Shown in pieces: positions 1 to 11,525 of a stretch of DNA of 64,000 nt. Within the stretch, counting starts at the first letter, position 1; each line of letters opens with the position of its first letter. Source of the DNA: Heloderma charlesbogerti (Eukaryota; Chordata; Lepidosauria; Squamata; Helodermatidae); the NCBI GenBank assembly GCA_026122225.1, contig JANEZZ010000986.1:1096501-1160500 (forward strand), written 5' to 3'. The translations under genes were made by a program, and so were the position numbers. Below the pieces are notes generated by a model, which searched no databases, was not told where the DNA came from, and worked only from the letters and a program-made list of their open reading frames with translations.

Positions 1-25
1 TTTCCCAAACGGTCCCAGATTTTTG

Positions 26-530
26 TAGGGGTGTACAAAACCCCACTTACCTTGCTCCGCTGGGGTCCGCAGGGAGGGAGAGGTGATCCAGTCCTCCCCC
101 CGGAATCCTCAACGGGGGGGAGGTGATCCATTCCTCCCCTCCGGAATCCTCCCCGGCCGGCAATGCTCTGCGGTGTGTCTGCAGAGCCGCTGGCCGGGCC
201 TGCTGCAGACGCAAATGACTTCCTGTGTAGGGGATGCCATTTGCGTCGCTGCTGTAGCCGTGATAGGCTATGTAAATATTTACGTAGCCTATCACGGCTA
301 AAGCAGTGACGCGAATGGCATCCCCTATGCAGGACACCATTTGCGGCCGCACACCAGAGCAGCAGCCAGCAGCGGCCTGATCCGGACCACCAGAGGCAGG
401 TAGGATCCGGTCTGCAGAGACTTCACGGGGTGGCGGGGGGATTGCTCCATTCCGCCACGGACTCCGGGGGGCCAGATTCTAAAGAATCCAGCCTCACTGA
501 AGTCCATGGCGGAATTTTCTGCCATTCCTA
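26..530. mobile_element. Palindromic hAT-type MITE, family A, copy 1
   Basis: A non-autonomous DNA transposon of 505 bp with no coding capacity. It starts TAGGGGTG and ends CATTCCTA (imperfect terminal inverted repeats). It is flanked by a perfect 8-bp target-site duplication GATTTTTG (18-25 and 531-538), the hallmark of hAT transposition. The centre is a hairpin at 256-299 whose core GTAAATATTTAC lies at 272-283. Outer arms carrying GCAAATG/CATTTGCG blocks extend the palindrome to about 180-375. The right end (about 440-530) closely matches the right end of the copy at 56430-57353. Classification as hAT is from the duplication length and TIR; the transposase source is not in the window. Confidence 0.85.
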
Positions 531-577
531 GATTTTTGTTCTGGCAATTGAACTTTGGGGCAATGCAGGAAATTTAA

Positions 578-2416
578 ATGGTGGCTCCATGTTGCCATTG
601 TAGTCCACACCCCTGCCATCAGGACTTCATGGCCGCCATGACAACCATGGGGCTGTCCCAACATGTCATCGGCCCAACGCATATAAAAGGACACACGCTT
701 GATCTGGTTTTCTCGACTGGGCAGGAGGATGGTGATCTGAAAGTAGAGGAATTAACATCTGTCCCTTTGTCATGGTCAGATCACTTCTTGCTGAGGTTTA
801 GACTCCTGGCGGCCTTTCCCCTCTGCAAGGGTGGGGGACCTATTAAAATGGTCCGCCCCCGGAGATTAATGGATTCCGATGGATTCCAGAGGGCTCTGGG
901 GGATTTTCCTGCTGGTATGGCTGGTGCTCCTGTCGAAGCCCAGGTCGCTCTGTGGAATGCAGAGATGACTCGGGCGGTTGACACGATCGCACCCAAGCGC
1001 CCTCTCCCTCTGAGCAGAGCCCAGCCAGCTCCTTGGTATACACCTGAGCTGAGGGCAATGAAGCAAGAGGGGAGACGGCTAGAACGCAGGTGGAGGAAAA
1101 CTTGTGCTGAGTCTGACCGAACACAGGTAAGAGCCCACTATCGAGCCTACTCTGTGGCGGTGAGGGTGGCAAAGAGGCAGTTCTTTTCCACCAGCATTGC
1201 ATCTTCTCAGTGTCGTCCGGCGGAGCTTTTCCGAGTGGTTCGCGGCCTGTTACATTCTGGGCCAGGGAGAGAGACGGTGGAACCCTCGGTAGCACGCTGT
1301 GACGAGTTTGCGCGGCACTTTGAGGATAAAGTCGCTCAGATTCGTCATGAATTGGACACAACCATTAATGCAGCTCCATTGGTAGAGGCGTTCAGAGCAC
1401 CGTCTGGTCCAGTTTTATTGGATGAGTTTCAGTTACTGAGGCCTGAGGATGCGGACAAGGTGCTTGGCCAAGTCCGATCGACCACTTGTGTGCTTGACCC
1501 TTGCCCTTCATGGCTTATTAAATCAAACAAGGAGGGGTTGTCCGGCTGGGTCCAGGAGGTTGCTAATTCCTCCTTGAGAGAGGGAGTGGTGCCTGCTGCT
1601 TTAAAAGAGGCAGTAATTAGACCACTCCTGAAAAAGCCTAACCTGGACCCAGAGGATGTTAACAATTATAGGCCAGTGGCCAACATCCCCTTCCTGGGCA
1701 AGGTGCTTGAGCGGGTGGTTGTAGGACAGCTCCAGGCACTCTTGAATGAAACGGATTATCTAGATCCATTTCAGTCGGGCTTCAGGCCTGGTTTTGGAGC
1801 GGAAACTGCCTTGGTCGCCCTGTGGGATGACCTCTGCCGGGAGAGGGACAGGGGGAGTGCGACCCTGTTGATTCTCCTGGACCTCTCAGCGGCTTTCGAT
1901 ACCATCGACCATGGTATCCTTCTGGATAGGTTGTCTGGGTTGGGAGTTGGAGGCACTGCACTACAGTGGTTCCGCTCCTACTTGGATGGCCGATTCCAGA
2001 AGGTGGTGCTGGGGGATTATTGCTCTGTGCCATGGCAATTGTGCCATGGGGTTCCACAGGGCTCTATTCTATCCCCCATGCTGTTTAACATCTACATGAA
2101 ACCGCTGGGGGAGGTTATCCGGAGGTGTGGGCTGAGGTGCCATCAATATGCGGATGACACCCAGCTCTACCTCTCTTTCTCATCAAAACCAGGTGAGGCA
2201 GTGGCTGTTCTGAACCAGTGCCTGGGCACGGTAATGGACTGGATGAGGGCTAATAAACTGAAACTCAATCCAGACAAGACGGAGGTACTGTTAGTGGGTG
2301 GTTCGTCTGCCCGGCTAGGTGATATTCAACCTGTTCTGGAGGGGGTTGCACTCCCCCTAAAGGATCAGGTTCGTAGTTTGGGGGTGCTCTTGGATCTAGA
2401 ACTGAGGCACAGGTGA
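578..2416 (+). pseudogene. L2 LINE ORF2 fragment: end of endonuclease plus reverse transcriptase
   Basis: A 612-codon open frame. Residues about 10-75 are the last part of the apurinic-type endonuclease, ending in the catalytic Ser-Asp-His at about 67-69. The N-terminal endonuclease half is missing, so this is a 5'-truncated copy. The reverse transcriptase follows: the fingers motif NNYRPVANIPFLGK is near residue 365, the palm motif AAFDTIDH has its first catalytic Asp at about 441, GVPQGSILSP follows, and YADD is at 524-527. The frame stops at 2414-2416, where a small deletion relative to the expected protein shifts the reading frame. The enzyme would nick target DNA and copy LINE RNA in the nucleus. 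The first ATG is not the family start. Confidence 0.85.
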
Positions 2417-2982
2417 ACTCAGTGGCACGGAGCACTTTTTATCAGCTTAGGCTGGTATACCAACTACGCCCTTATCTGGACAGAGATAGCCTAGCTACAG
2501 TTATCCATGCTCTGATAACTTCTCGTCTGGATTACTGCAATGCGTTATACGTGGGGCTGCCTTTGAAAACGGTCCGGAAACTTCAGCTGGTCCAAAATAG
2601 GGCAGCAAGATTGTTAACGGGGACTGGCCTGCGAGCTCATATTACGCCAGTACTTTTCCAGCTGCACTGGCTGCCAGTCCATTTCCGGGCCCGATTCAAA
2701 GTGCTGGTGTTAACATTCAAAGCCCTTAACGGCTTGGGGCCAGGTTACCTGAAGGATCGCCTCCTCCCATATGTGCCTGCCCGGACCTTAAGATCATCAT
2801 CAGCGGCCCTTCTCTGTGAGCCCCTGCCGAAGGAAGTGAGGCGGGTGGCTACTAGGAGGAGGGCTTTTTCTGTTGTGGCACCCCGGCTCTGGAATGAGCT
2901 CCCTAGTGAGGTTCGCCTGGCACCTACATTGTACTCCTTTCGGCGCCAGGTGAAGACCTTTTTATTTTCCCAGGCATTTTAG
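2413..2982 (+). pseudogene. L2 LINE reverse transcriptase C-terminal region (shifted frame)
   Basis: This continues the same ORF2 in another frame, overlapping the previous frame by 4 bases. It carries the thumb/C-terminal region characteristic of L2- and CR1-group LINEs: a tract starting VNSVARSTFYQLRLV (read through the junction), then SRLDYCNALYVGLPL, LQLVQNRAARLLTG, LHWLPVHFRARFKVLVLTFKALNG and a final WNELPSEVR block. It ends with a natural stop just before the 3' UTR. The split from the upstream frame reflects a frameshifting deletion near 2400-2412, not a separate gene. Confidence 0.85.
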
Positions 2983-3207
2983 CTTTCTAAATTTTTATTT
3001 GCTGTTTTAAATCTGTATTTTAAACTCCTGTACTGCTGCTAGGTTTTATTGTGGTTGTATTGTTATATTGTGGTTTTAATGTTCTATATATTTTAAATTG
3101 TTTTATTGTGTGTTGTTTGGTTTTAGTTTTTGTGAACCACCCAGAGAGCTTCGGCTATTGGGCGGTATAGAAATGAAATAAATAAATAAAATAAATAAAT
3201 AAATAAG

Positions 3208-5699
3208 CCCATCAGAGCTCATGTGGGGCATCATTGGCACAGGAAGGTTCTTAACAGGGGGCACAATGCACAGGGTCTCCTTAAACCTAGATGCCCACAG
3301 TGCCACAGTGCATGTATTTGAGATAAATACATGCCAATGTTGAAAGGGGAAACTGAGTAAATGGATCATTTGTATATTGTGTTGAAAGGTTATTGGAATA
3401 CGGTCATAGGAATTCTGATTGTTGACTATAGATTGAGTATGGACTCGAAATAGTATTGCTGAGTGACTTAAAGGAAATTAAGAAGCAAGATTAAAGTTTG
3501 TGATGCATTTATTACTCATGTGAAAACCCTTTATGGTGCATAGTGCAATCTTATACACATTACCTCAAAATTAGGTTCAGTGGGGCTCACTCCATGGTAG
3601 GTAAGTATAGGATTGTAGCCCAAGTACTGGATATGAGTCTCTTCCATTAGACACTGGTTAGCCAATAGCTGAAATGGAGAAACAGTTTGATATACACAAG
3701 ATATGCCTCGTCTTGAGAGGGGAAAAAGGAAAAGATATCAATTTTGGTTCAAGTAGTGCATTGTGAAGATACAATTCACTATGGGCATGATTCAGCCAAA
3801 GTGAAGCACTTTTCAGCCCCTTCGATGCCAATGAAGAGAGTGAAACGTGTGCTTAAATATTTCCAATGAAATTAATTGGAGATAAAGTGCTTAAATTTGG
3901 CTGGATTTGTGCCCATTATGTTTCTTAGAAACTGATTAGGAGGAAACGCTTTGCCGAGAATTAGCATACAGTGCACAACGGGCAAAATCGATTAGGAGAC
4001 TACCATCTGGCTAGAAAGTTTGCACCATATGTTTTGACCAACATAGCAAAACAAAGGGTTTTATACTGTCACCACCTCCAGTTCTGTTTTAAAAATTACA
4101 TTCCATTTTATTATAAGTATGAAAAAGATTAGGGAAGGCTTCATTCATCTATGACTGGCTGCCTAATTGGAAAACAGGCGCTATATAAAATTTTAAGAGT
4201 GGCATGCAGTGAATAGGGGATCAGTTGGAAAACCATTTGACAGCTGAAAGTAACAGAGATCCAGGAACAGCTATAAATTGTTTATGATGCAGATCTTTAA
4301 TTCTTAATAAGTTTTATTCAAATAATTATTTTATGTTTAACATTCATAGTTTATCATTAATAATAAGGAAAAGTTCTAACATTTAAAAAAATCCTGCAGG
4401 AAGAAATATCACAAAATTCATGTATAATATTGAACACTGGCACTATCAAAAAATTATACAGGGGTTTTTTTTTATTTAAAAAAGGCATAGTTCCGTAAAG
4501 AATGAATTTAAAATATCAGTCAATACGAGTGTGCATGTATGTATGTGCGTGTGCGTGCGTGCGTGCGTGCGTGTGTGTATAGGTTGCTTTTGGAAAAACA
4601 GCATATCAAGTTCAAATGAAATTTAGGAATGTTAATCTCTTTTGCAGCTGCTATTTTTGTTTTATAGTATTGTTACAGCTGTTTTTAATTTCTTTAAAGA
4701 AATACTAAACCTTTAGGAGTATTCCCAAGTGAAACACCACAGCACAGATAATTGGTTTCATTGCAATTCAGATTATGAACATCATTTTTCAGTTGTTACT
4801 TTCAAACTATATACACAGAGAAATCTGTAAGCCATTTTCTTCATTTCTGCTACTATCGAAAATGTAGAAAAGGTTAACAAAAAGCACAGGGGAAGCTTCA
4901 CAGAGCCTTACTCTATACCTAATGAGCCAGTGTGATGTTTGGAAATATTTATGGATCAATATACCATGCTGACGATGTATGCACATACATATTGCAAGAG
5001 CATTGCTGGTTGTGAGATATACACATGGAGGGCCAAATTCATTAGATCGTCATGGGACATTTTAAATTTGCGCCTATGGGCAGCAGCTGTGATCCTTCAT
5101 CCCCTGAGTGTTACTTAAAGGGAGGACAGTGTAAAATAGGATTTGCATTCTTCTTAAAGTGCAAATGTCAACATATAGCTACAGCTCTGAGGTTGTTGCT
5201 ACACATGCAATCTTAACTGTGCTTGCTACTGTGCATAGATGATAAAGAAGCCCTTGGCTTCATGGAGAATACATTGCTTTATACCACTAGAAAGCCATGC
5301 CAAATGCACTCAAATCTACATCAAAGTATAATTTTGCAGGCTACCAAATTGGGATGAGATGACATTTCTCAAGCGTCAAGTCCTGAGAAGTGTTTTGTCT
5401 ATCTCACAGCATTCACGTGGGGAAGCAAAAACAGCCCTACCAATTTTTCACTCACAGGATCCACTACTGAAGGGGGCTGGGAGGAAAGAGTTGTAGATAG
5501 GACTTATTGTACATTCCCAAAGGTTTTTCTAGGAAAGGGAAGCTGTTAACCCAAGTATCCTGGCAAGAATAACTTACCTCTTCCCTTTTGACTGGTAGGA
5601 AGCCAAGGGAAATTTTAACAGCTTCTTCCTGCTCAAATGAGCATTCCATTCCATGAGAATGGAAAGAAATACCCTGTTTTTCTGCAACGCATAAAGCAA
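3208..5699. other. Unique AT-rich DNA, no gene seen
   Basis: No convincing exon was found on either strand. A short palindromic repeat sits at about 3543-3624 (GCAATCTTATACACATTACC near one end and the inverse TAAGTATAGGATTGTAG near the other), a type of small squamate foldback repeat that recurs in this window. A GT/GCGT microsatellite lies at 4529-4579. The rest looks like anonymous intergenic or intronic sequence. Confidence 0.5.
4529..4579. repeat. GT/GCGT microsatellite
   Basis: Alternating purine-pyrimidine tract that begins as GTGCATGTATGTATGTGC and becomes repeated GCGT units and then GT units. It is a potential Z-DNA former. No associated gene is visible. Confidence 0.85.
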
Positions 5700-5880
5700 C
5701 TTTTATTTATTTATTTAGTTGTGGCATTTATATACCACTGAATGTGATAAAATCTCTCAGCAGTTCACAACAGACTTTTAAGCCAGTCTTTTTTTTTTTC
5801 ACCTGAAAGATGATGTCAAAAAACAAAACAAAAAACAGCTAAGAATATACAGAAAACAAAGCTAGATATAAATGAAGCCT
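5700..5880 (-). mobile_element. LINE 3'-end remnant (L2-like)
   Basis: Starts with a TTTATTTATTTATTTAG tract, followed by a segment of the GGCATTTATATACCAC and CAGTTCACAACAGAC type. This is the inverted form of the L2 3' UTR (compare the + strand tail at 3120-3207). Only the 3' end survives, as is usual for 5'-truncated LINE insertions. Confidence 0.5.
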
Positions 5881-6039
5881 GGTGGTGTTATCAAAAGCTA
5901 TTCTATTACTATGCATTTGCCACAATGGCCAGAAACAAAGATTAGTTCATACACTTAACAGGCTAGCAATCCTTTCCACATGGTGGAGAAGCATACAGTA
6001 TGTAACCCATATCTTTGAAGGCCCTGTAGCACCTTTTCA

Positions 6040-6212
6040 ATTTAGCATTTTCAATTTAGCGAATTTAGTTTTTTCGAAAATGTGTTGTTTTAATGCTTTT
6101 GCTGTCTTTAATGTTCTTGATGTTCTTGTTCATTTGTTTAAAATTTTTGTGCACCCCCTTTATCACTTTTTAGCAAAGTGCTATATAAATGTTACTAATA
6201 AATACATATTTG
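6040..6212 (+). mobile_element. LINE 3'-UTR remnant (L2-like)
   Basis: T-rich stretch ending in GTGCTATATAAATGTTACTAATAAATACA. It resembles decayed L2 3' UTRs, which end in a TATAAAT plus AATAAATA tail. No coding similarity remains. The 173-codon frame that overlaps it is not protein-like. Confidence 0.35.
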
Positions 6213-7294
6213 TGAGATCTTTCCTCTTCTGTTTTTGGCAAGGAATAGCTGCACAATTCAGGATTCCTAGGAAATTGGGTCTTCACATTTACCAGCAGCA
6301 GCACAAGCGTTCCTGTGTGCATGGAGGAAGAGAGAGGGATGTTCCCTGCTTTTCTACCATGATGAGTCAAGTGGTAGCCAATGTGTGTGGAGAGCCACAC
6401 TGAAAAGATTTGCTTAGAGTCTTTATGAGGCTGGAGCTGGGAGCATTTAATTTGGTGCTTCTCTCAAGACCTGCAAGTTAAGGCTAACAACATTCCTAGT
6501 AACAAGCAAATCTATCACCAGTGACACAAACTGGTTCAAACCCAGTTTTCAGGAGGATTATTCATAGAATATTCTGCATGTTCTCTTTTATACTGGAGGA
6601 TTGATACAAATGGCATTCCTAGAGGGTTTTTTTAAAAAAAATGAAGACAAGAGTCAAGTAATTTCCAAAGCTGCGAAGCAGATAGGAAAGGAAAGCCTTA
6701 ATAAAACTGGTTTCCTCTTCCTTCCCCACTAAACCTCACCATAGAGAAGGAGGATAATTGGGACCTCATATTTGGAAGAGACTTCCAGAAATGCAGAACC
6801 TGGAATTATGCATTTGTGCTATGTTTTCTGCAGTCCCTATCTGCAGTAGAAAGAAAAGCACCAGCATATAATGAGAGCTTTAAAGACAGTTGTTACGAAG
6901 AACGTTATCAAGGTGGGGGGGTTACTGGAGGGTGTTACAAGATGGCAGGAAAGACAGAGGGCTGCTGCCATAGCACCATGGAGCTGTAAGGTTCCAGAGT
7001 GGTTAGATGAGCCTAGCATGACCATGGGTTGCAACATCAGTGGCCACAGCTGAGGCAAGCCGTTCAGGAGACAGGTTTCCTGCTTGAGCACCAATCAACA
7101 GTGGCTACCCTTTTTGTAATACAAATATAAAACCTTCTTTGGTTACATGGGCATTCAAGTTTGAAAAGGTTCTTCACTCTCTCTTCTTCATTTAACAGCA
7201 CTTAAACCTAAGAGATGATTTTGAGAAATAAGCATGAAAACACCCCTCGTTATCTCGATCACTTCATTCCCTACCAATTTTTCAATCCACTTTC
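6213..7294. other. No gene or clear repeat seen
   Basis: About 1.1 kb of ordinary mixed-composition DNA. Short open frames here have no domain motifs, no codon-usage signal and no splice-site context that would support an exon. Confidence 0.5.
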
Positions 7295-7305
7295 ATACAA
7301 CAGCT

Positions 7306-7726
7306 TTGTTGTTCAGTCATTAAGTTGTGTCTGACTCTTCACCATACCATGCCAGGCCTTCCTGTCCTCCGCTCTCTCCCGGAGTGTGCGCAAGTTCATA
7401 TTCATTGCATCGGTGATGCTATCTAGCCATCTCATCCTCTGCCGTCCCCTTCTCCTTTTGCCTTCAGTCTGTCCCAGCATCAGGGTCTTTTCCAGGGAGT
7501 TTTCTCTTCGCATTAGCTGGCCAAAATATTTGCGCTTCAGTTTCAATATCTGTCCTTCCAATGAGCAGTCAGGGTTGATTTCCTTTAGGATGGACTGATT
7601 TGACCTCCTTGCAGTCCAGGGGACTCGTAAGAGTCTTCTCTAGCACCACAGTTCGAAAGCATCAATTCTTCGGCGCTCAGCCTTCCTTACAGTCCAGCTC
7701 TCACAGCCACACATTACTACTGGGGG
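7306..7726 (-). mobile_element. BovB (RTE-clade LINE) 3' fragment
   Basis: Matches the last part of the full-length BovB at 46546-49753 base for base over most of its length. It encodes the ORF C-terminus (7313-7561 on the minus strand, with KRRRGRQRMRWLDSITDAMN) and the conserved TCTGACTC/TTGTTGTTCAG 3' end. It is flanked by an imperfect duplication, ATACAACAGCT (7295-7305) and ATACAATGGCT (7727-7737), 9 of 11 identical. It is therefore an independent 5'-truncated insertion. Frame changes in the upstream part show it is dead. Confidence 0.85.
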
Positions 7727-7737
7727 ATACAATGGCT

Positions 7738-8073
7738 AAAAAGGTAAAAGTAAAGGTGTCCCCAACCAGTTGTGTCCGACTCTAGGGTGCGGTGCTCATC
7801 CCCGTTTCTAAGCCGAAGAGCCAGCGCTGTCCGAAGACGCTTCCGTGGTCATGTGGCCGGCATGACTGAACACCGAGGTGCACGGAACGCTGTTACCTTT
7901 CCCGCCGAGGCAGTACCTATTTATCTACTTGCAATTTCTTGCTTTCGAACTGCTAGGTTGGCAGAAGCTGGGACTGAAGACGGGAGCTCACTCCGTCACG
8001 CAGCACTCGGGTCTCGAACTGCTGACCTGCCGACCTAAAAATGGTCAGTTCAGCGTCTTAACCACTAAGCCAT
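7738..8073 (-). mobile_element. Sauria-type tRNA-derived SINE
   Basis: Near-complete SINE read on the minus strand. The tRNA-like head has an A box in TGGCTTAGTGGTTAAGA (8057-8073) and a B box with AGTTCGAGACC (8010-8020); these form an internal RNA polymerase III promoter. The central body contains GACCACGGAAGCGTCTTCGG and CGCTGGCTCTTCGGC. The 3' tail has AGAGTCGGACACAACTGG, nearly identical to the end of BovB (AGAGTCGGACACGACTG), followed by a CTTTTACCTTT end. This combination is known from the Sauria SINE of squamates, mobilised by a BovB-like RTE, and is the best evidence for the host group. It sits directly against the BovB fragment at 7306-7726. Confidence 0.9.
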
Positions 8074-9779
8074 ATACCTGGATCCTAATTTTATTTACTT
8101 GAAAGCAAGTGTTGATTCCAATTAAAATTATATCTAAGTCCTAGAGTCAACACGATCCAGTTTATCTGGGCGTGTAGCTTGGCTCTGAGTATCTAAATCC
8201 ACAGCCCTTTTTTAAGTTTTTGCAGAACACATCAATCCTGAGATGTAGACAAAATGGAGTAATACTTTCCTGCTCAGTCTCTCAGACCATGCCAAATGCT
8301 GGAAATTTCTGGCCTGCCTACTGCCTAATGAACAACTGAACAATTGTCGTCCTTTGCGGTATTGGCATAATTTATTTCACTCTTGCTGTATTTGCAGATC
8401 TTATTGTTTTTTACTCTCTTCATTGAAGAACTTTGATTTTTGGCTTGCAGGAATCCAAGTGTTCCTTCTTAAGAAACCATTATTTTGTTTATCGTTTAAC
8501 ACCTAGTGAAATGGAACCGAATGAATCAGATGGGCAGAAGGTTGTTTTGAAGTCATTTAATAAAACATAAGTGAGATGATATTCTTCTGCATCTGGAATT
8601 GCACTCACTGACCATTTTTATTCACTGAAGTGTATAATAAGCTGAAAAAGCATGAATCACACTTTGATAGCTGAACATGTGAGGTTATGCTGGCACAATG
8701 TGTAAAGCATGCTAGAAGAGTCAATTCGCTCCAGTGGTCTGTCCTTGAGTCAACTAATGAGGTGTGTCCCAAATTATTTAAATGTATGTGCTTGGGAATG
8801 ATTTGTTCATACATTTGCAAGTCACTTGCCCTTAAAATAAAGAACCAACATCTTCTTTTAGGTTTTTTCCCTAGGGAAAATATTGGTCTCTTCTTTACAG
8901 GCTATAAAATAACTGATGTGAACCAAACACTTTGCAAGGGGTGCGGGGAAAGAGACATAAATACTTCAACATGAAAATACAAAAAATGAAAGAAAGTGAA
9001 TCAAGTGTCGAATAAAGATTGATTTTTGACTGGTTGAAAATCTGTCAGATATAGAGCAAACCCACATTGTTAAATGCTAAAGGCCTATGCAGTAGAAGCT
9101 GGAGTGTAATGGCCTAAATTCCACAGCCTAGCAAACAGTGATGTAATGGTACATTTTGACATGCAAGCACTCATCATGACAGGCCCCATAGCCACACCCC
9201 CGAGGAGAGCCAACAATTCAAATGTGTTGATCCATATCAACAAACCAATTCTAGCAGTTTTATCTCTACCAGGAGCAGGTATTTTATAAAGTTAATGGGT
9301 ATTAATTGCCCACTCAAGACCAAAGCATCCCAAATATATTGTTTGCTTTGCAACAATATATTGTTTGGGGGACAATATATGGTTGTTGGGAAAATTCATC
9401 CCCCACTCCCGCCACACAGCTACTGTGAGAATTGCAGCTAAGCTCAAAGAGAAGAAAGAATTCTGAGGAGGTGGGGCAGTTGACATCAGCATTCTTCCAA
9501 TAATAAAAAGAAGTTTCACTGCTGCATCCCTGTGAGCCCTGACTCTGCTACACCACTGCTGGCAGACCAATGTGTCTGGTCTGGTACAATTGGTGCAGGA
9601 CTAGCTCACGTTTAAGACATGAGCAATGTATTACACACATTGCAGTCCCTGACAGAGTGCCCAGCTGTGAACCACTTTAATGGCAAGTCATTAGAGGCAC
9701 ACACTGCATAAAGTTTCACAGGGCAGAAAATACTTCTTTTTAGATACTGTTGCTTTATAGGCTACTACTAGGGATGCTT
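8074..9779. other. No gene seen
   Basis: About 1.7 kb of AT-rich unique-looking sequence. An inverted pair of ACAATATATTGTTTG-like motifs lies near 9330-9380. No exon-like open frame with splice sites was recognised. Confidence 0.45.
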
Positions 9780-9780
9780 A

Positions 9781-10027
9781 GAGAGCCAGTGTGGTGTAGC
9801 GGCTAGACTGTTGGACTGGGAGCCGGGAGATCCGGGTTCTAGTCCCCACTCAGCCATGGAAGCTCATTGGGTGACTTTGGGCCAGTCACAAACTCTCAGC
9901 CCAACCTACCTCACAGGGTTGATCTTGTGAGGATAAAATGGAGAGGAGGACGATAACATAAGCCACCTTGGGTTCCTTGCAAGAGGAAAAAAGGCGGGAT
10001 ATAAATGCAATAAATAAAATAAATAAA
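9781..10027 (+). mobile_element. tRNA-derived SINE with L2-like tail
   Basis: The head begins GAGAGCCAGTGTGGTGTAG. The A box is TGGTGTAGCGG (9792-9802) and the B box GGGTTCTAGTCCC (9834-9846). The body includes GGGCCAGTCACAAACTCTCAG and CCTACCTCACAGGGTTG, and the 3' end is GGCGGGATATAAATGCAATAAATAAA, an L2-type tail. This is an abundant squamate SINE family. A nearly complete pol III promoter is present, but there is no evidence of activity. Confidence 0.85.
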
Positions 10028-10759
10028 TGCTTGACAAATTTGGTCTATATGAACTGACCTCATTGGTAACTTATCCACCACTTTTCATACTTTCTGAATG
10101 TTCCAACACAATTCTCACTGCAAAAAATGTATCAAAACACTTCTTAAAAAATGCACATTTGGGAGCAAATAAGAATTTTGTACTCTGACACAAAACCTGA
10201 ATATTAAAAACAATTGTGACATATCAGAAATGAAGTGCACAAACATGTATTTTTGCACTGCATGCCCATTTAAAATTCCCAGAAGTGACAATCAGGAAAG
10301 ACTCAGATGCTCACTATGCGTGTATGTATGGTTCTGTGTATCACACTGTATAAAAATAGTGGCTGAATTCAGATTTAGGCATACTTAGAGAAGACCCATT
10401 AAAATCTATGGGACTTCAATTTGTCATGACAGCCTTAAAACCAATTCATTTCAATGAATCAGCTACAAGTATTACTAGGTCTGGATCCAACGCAGTATCT
10501 CCAAGGTTTAGAATACACATGTGTATCAAATGTAAGGCTCACTCCTATGTATGTGCAGGGCTGGGAGTTGTAGGACTTTTTTCCTATCTAAACATGCATA
10601 GGATTGCACCCTTAGGGAGCAAGTGTATGACCCCTAGACAGCGTCTAGGATGGCATAGGATATTTTGGATTCCCAGATCCTAGAGACAGTGGGGATATTG
10701 GCAGGGTGGGGATATTGGCAGGGGAGAATTAGTAGGCAGGAGGAGTAATGCTAAACCTT
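10028..10759. other. Unique DNA with small repeat fragments
   Basis: Contains half of a small foldback repeat at about 10548-10612 (GCTGGGAGTTGTAGGAC ... CATGCATAGGATTGCACCC), also seen at 37990-38046 and, as a full palindrome, at 52515-52650. No exon seen. Confidence 0.45.
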
Positions 10760-11032
10760 TACTTATCCATCTTTACTTTACTCCACCGGGCTTTTCCTTT
10801 CCCTGAACTATTTCCATTCCATCTGGTTATTGTATGAACTGTGGTTTAACTTTAAGAACTGATGCCCGAGTTTGTTTTCCTCTTTCCTCCCCATCCCTGT
10901 TCCTTTTGCATTATGTCATCTAGATTGTAAGCCTGCAGGCAGGGACTGTCTTATTTTATTGATCACATATAAGCCACTTCGATAGCCTTTTTTCAGCTGA
11001 AGATTGGGGTAAAGATGCTATAAATAAATAAG
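10760..11032 (+). mobile_element. L2 3'-UTR-like fragment
   Basis: Contains AGATTGTAAGCCTGCAGGCA and GGGACTGTCTTATTTTATTG, ending ATGCTATAAATAAATAAG. The GTAAGC...GGGCAGGGACTGTCTT block is the conserved 3' end of L2 LINEs. Homologous copies lie at about 43080-43335 and 61317-61680. No coding part remains. Confidence 0.5.
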
Positions 11033-11394
11033 AAATATTTCAGAAGTCTTGCTAGTGCTTTCAATGCAGGCCAACTATCTGTTGTTCAAAATGTGATCTG
11101 TAAAAAAGTTTGAGTTGTGGACTACCCACATTTCCTATTTTAAGCCTAGCCAAAAAAAGCTTCATGAACCTTATGTTGTTAAAATGGCTCATGGCTAAGG
11201 AGATCAGCCTTTTGCTGTGTGCCTGGGCAAGAAGACATTTATCTAGAGGGAGATTCTGAGGCTTTACTCATGGCTAGTCCCACATTACTTTTAGAAGACC
11301 CATCTGTGGCTTAAAATACATGAAAATGGAATCCGGGAAGTGTAATCTATGCCTCTACACCAGATGCTGGGGATTAAAGGAGATGGCCATGAGC

Positions 11395-11525
11395 TTCCCA
11401 CCCTACCTATGAACTTCCCAGAGGCATCTGGCTGGCTCCTGACTGTAGACAGAATGCTGAGTGATATGGACCATTCTTTTGACCTAGCATTGCAAATTGC
11501 ATGTTCTTATGCCTTTTTCCAAGAG
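11395..11525 (+). mobile_element. CR1-like LINE 3' fragment (decayed)
   Basis: The order of motifs (CCCAGAGGCATCTGGCTGGC, then AGACAGAATGCTG, then TTTTGACCTAGCATTG and TTCTTATG) follows the 3' UTR of the CR1-like family seen more clearly at 25040-25347 and 53745-54300. The 120-codon frame overlapping it is therefore repeat-derived and was not called as a gene. Confidence 0.45.

Larger units (their letters stand above)
540..3207 (+). mobile_element. L2-clade non-LTR retrotransposon, 5'-truncated
   Basis: A LINE copy that begins inside its endonuclease domain and runs to a 3' tail of ATAAA/AATAAATA repeats at about 3173-3207. The 3' UTR (2983-3172) ends in a segment reading GGGCGGTATAGAAATG just before the A-rich tail. 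That tail type, together with the protein, fits squamate L2-clade LINEs and not CR1, whose tails are ATTCTATG-type repeats. The 5' edge is uncertain: recognisable coding similarity starts near 600, while MITE copy 1 and its duplication end at 538. The copy is fairly young, because the long frame is broken only once in about 2.4 kb. Confidence 0.85.

Noticed and set aside
5882..6403. 173-codon plus-strand frame
   Set aside because: Covers an L2-like 3' UTR remnant; Phe/Leu-rich composition from T-rich DNA, no exon signals.
9781..9860. tRNA gene-like A and B boxes (also in the SINEs at 7738-8073 and 59103-59245)
   Set aside because: They are SINE heads followed by SINE bodies and LINE tails; the tRNA fold is not complete.
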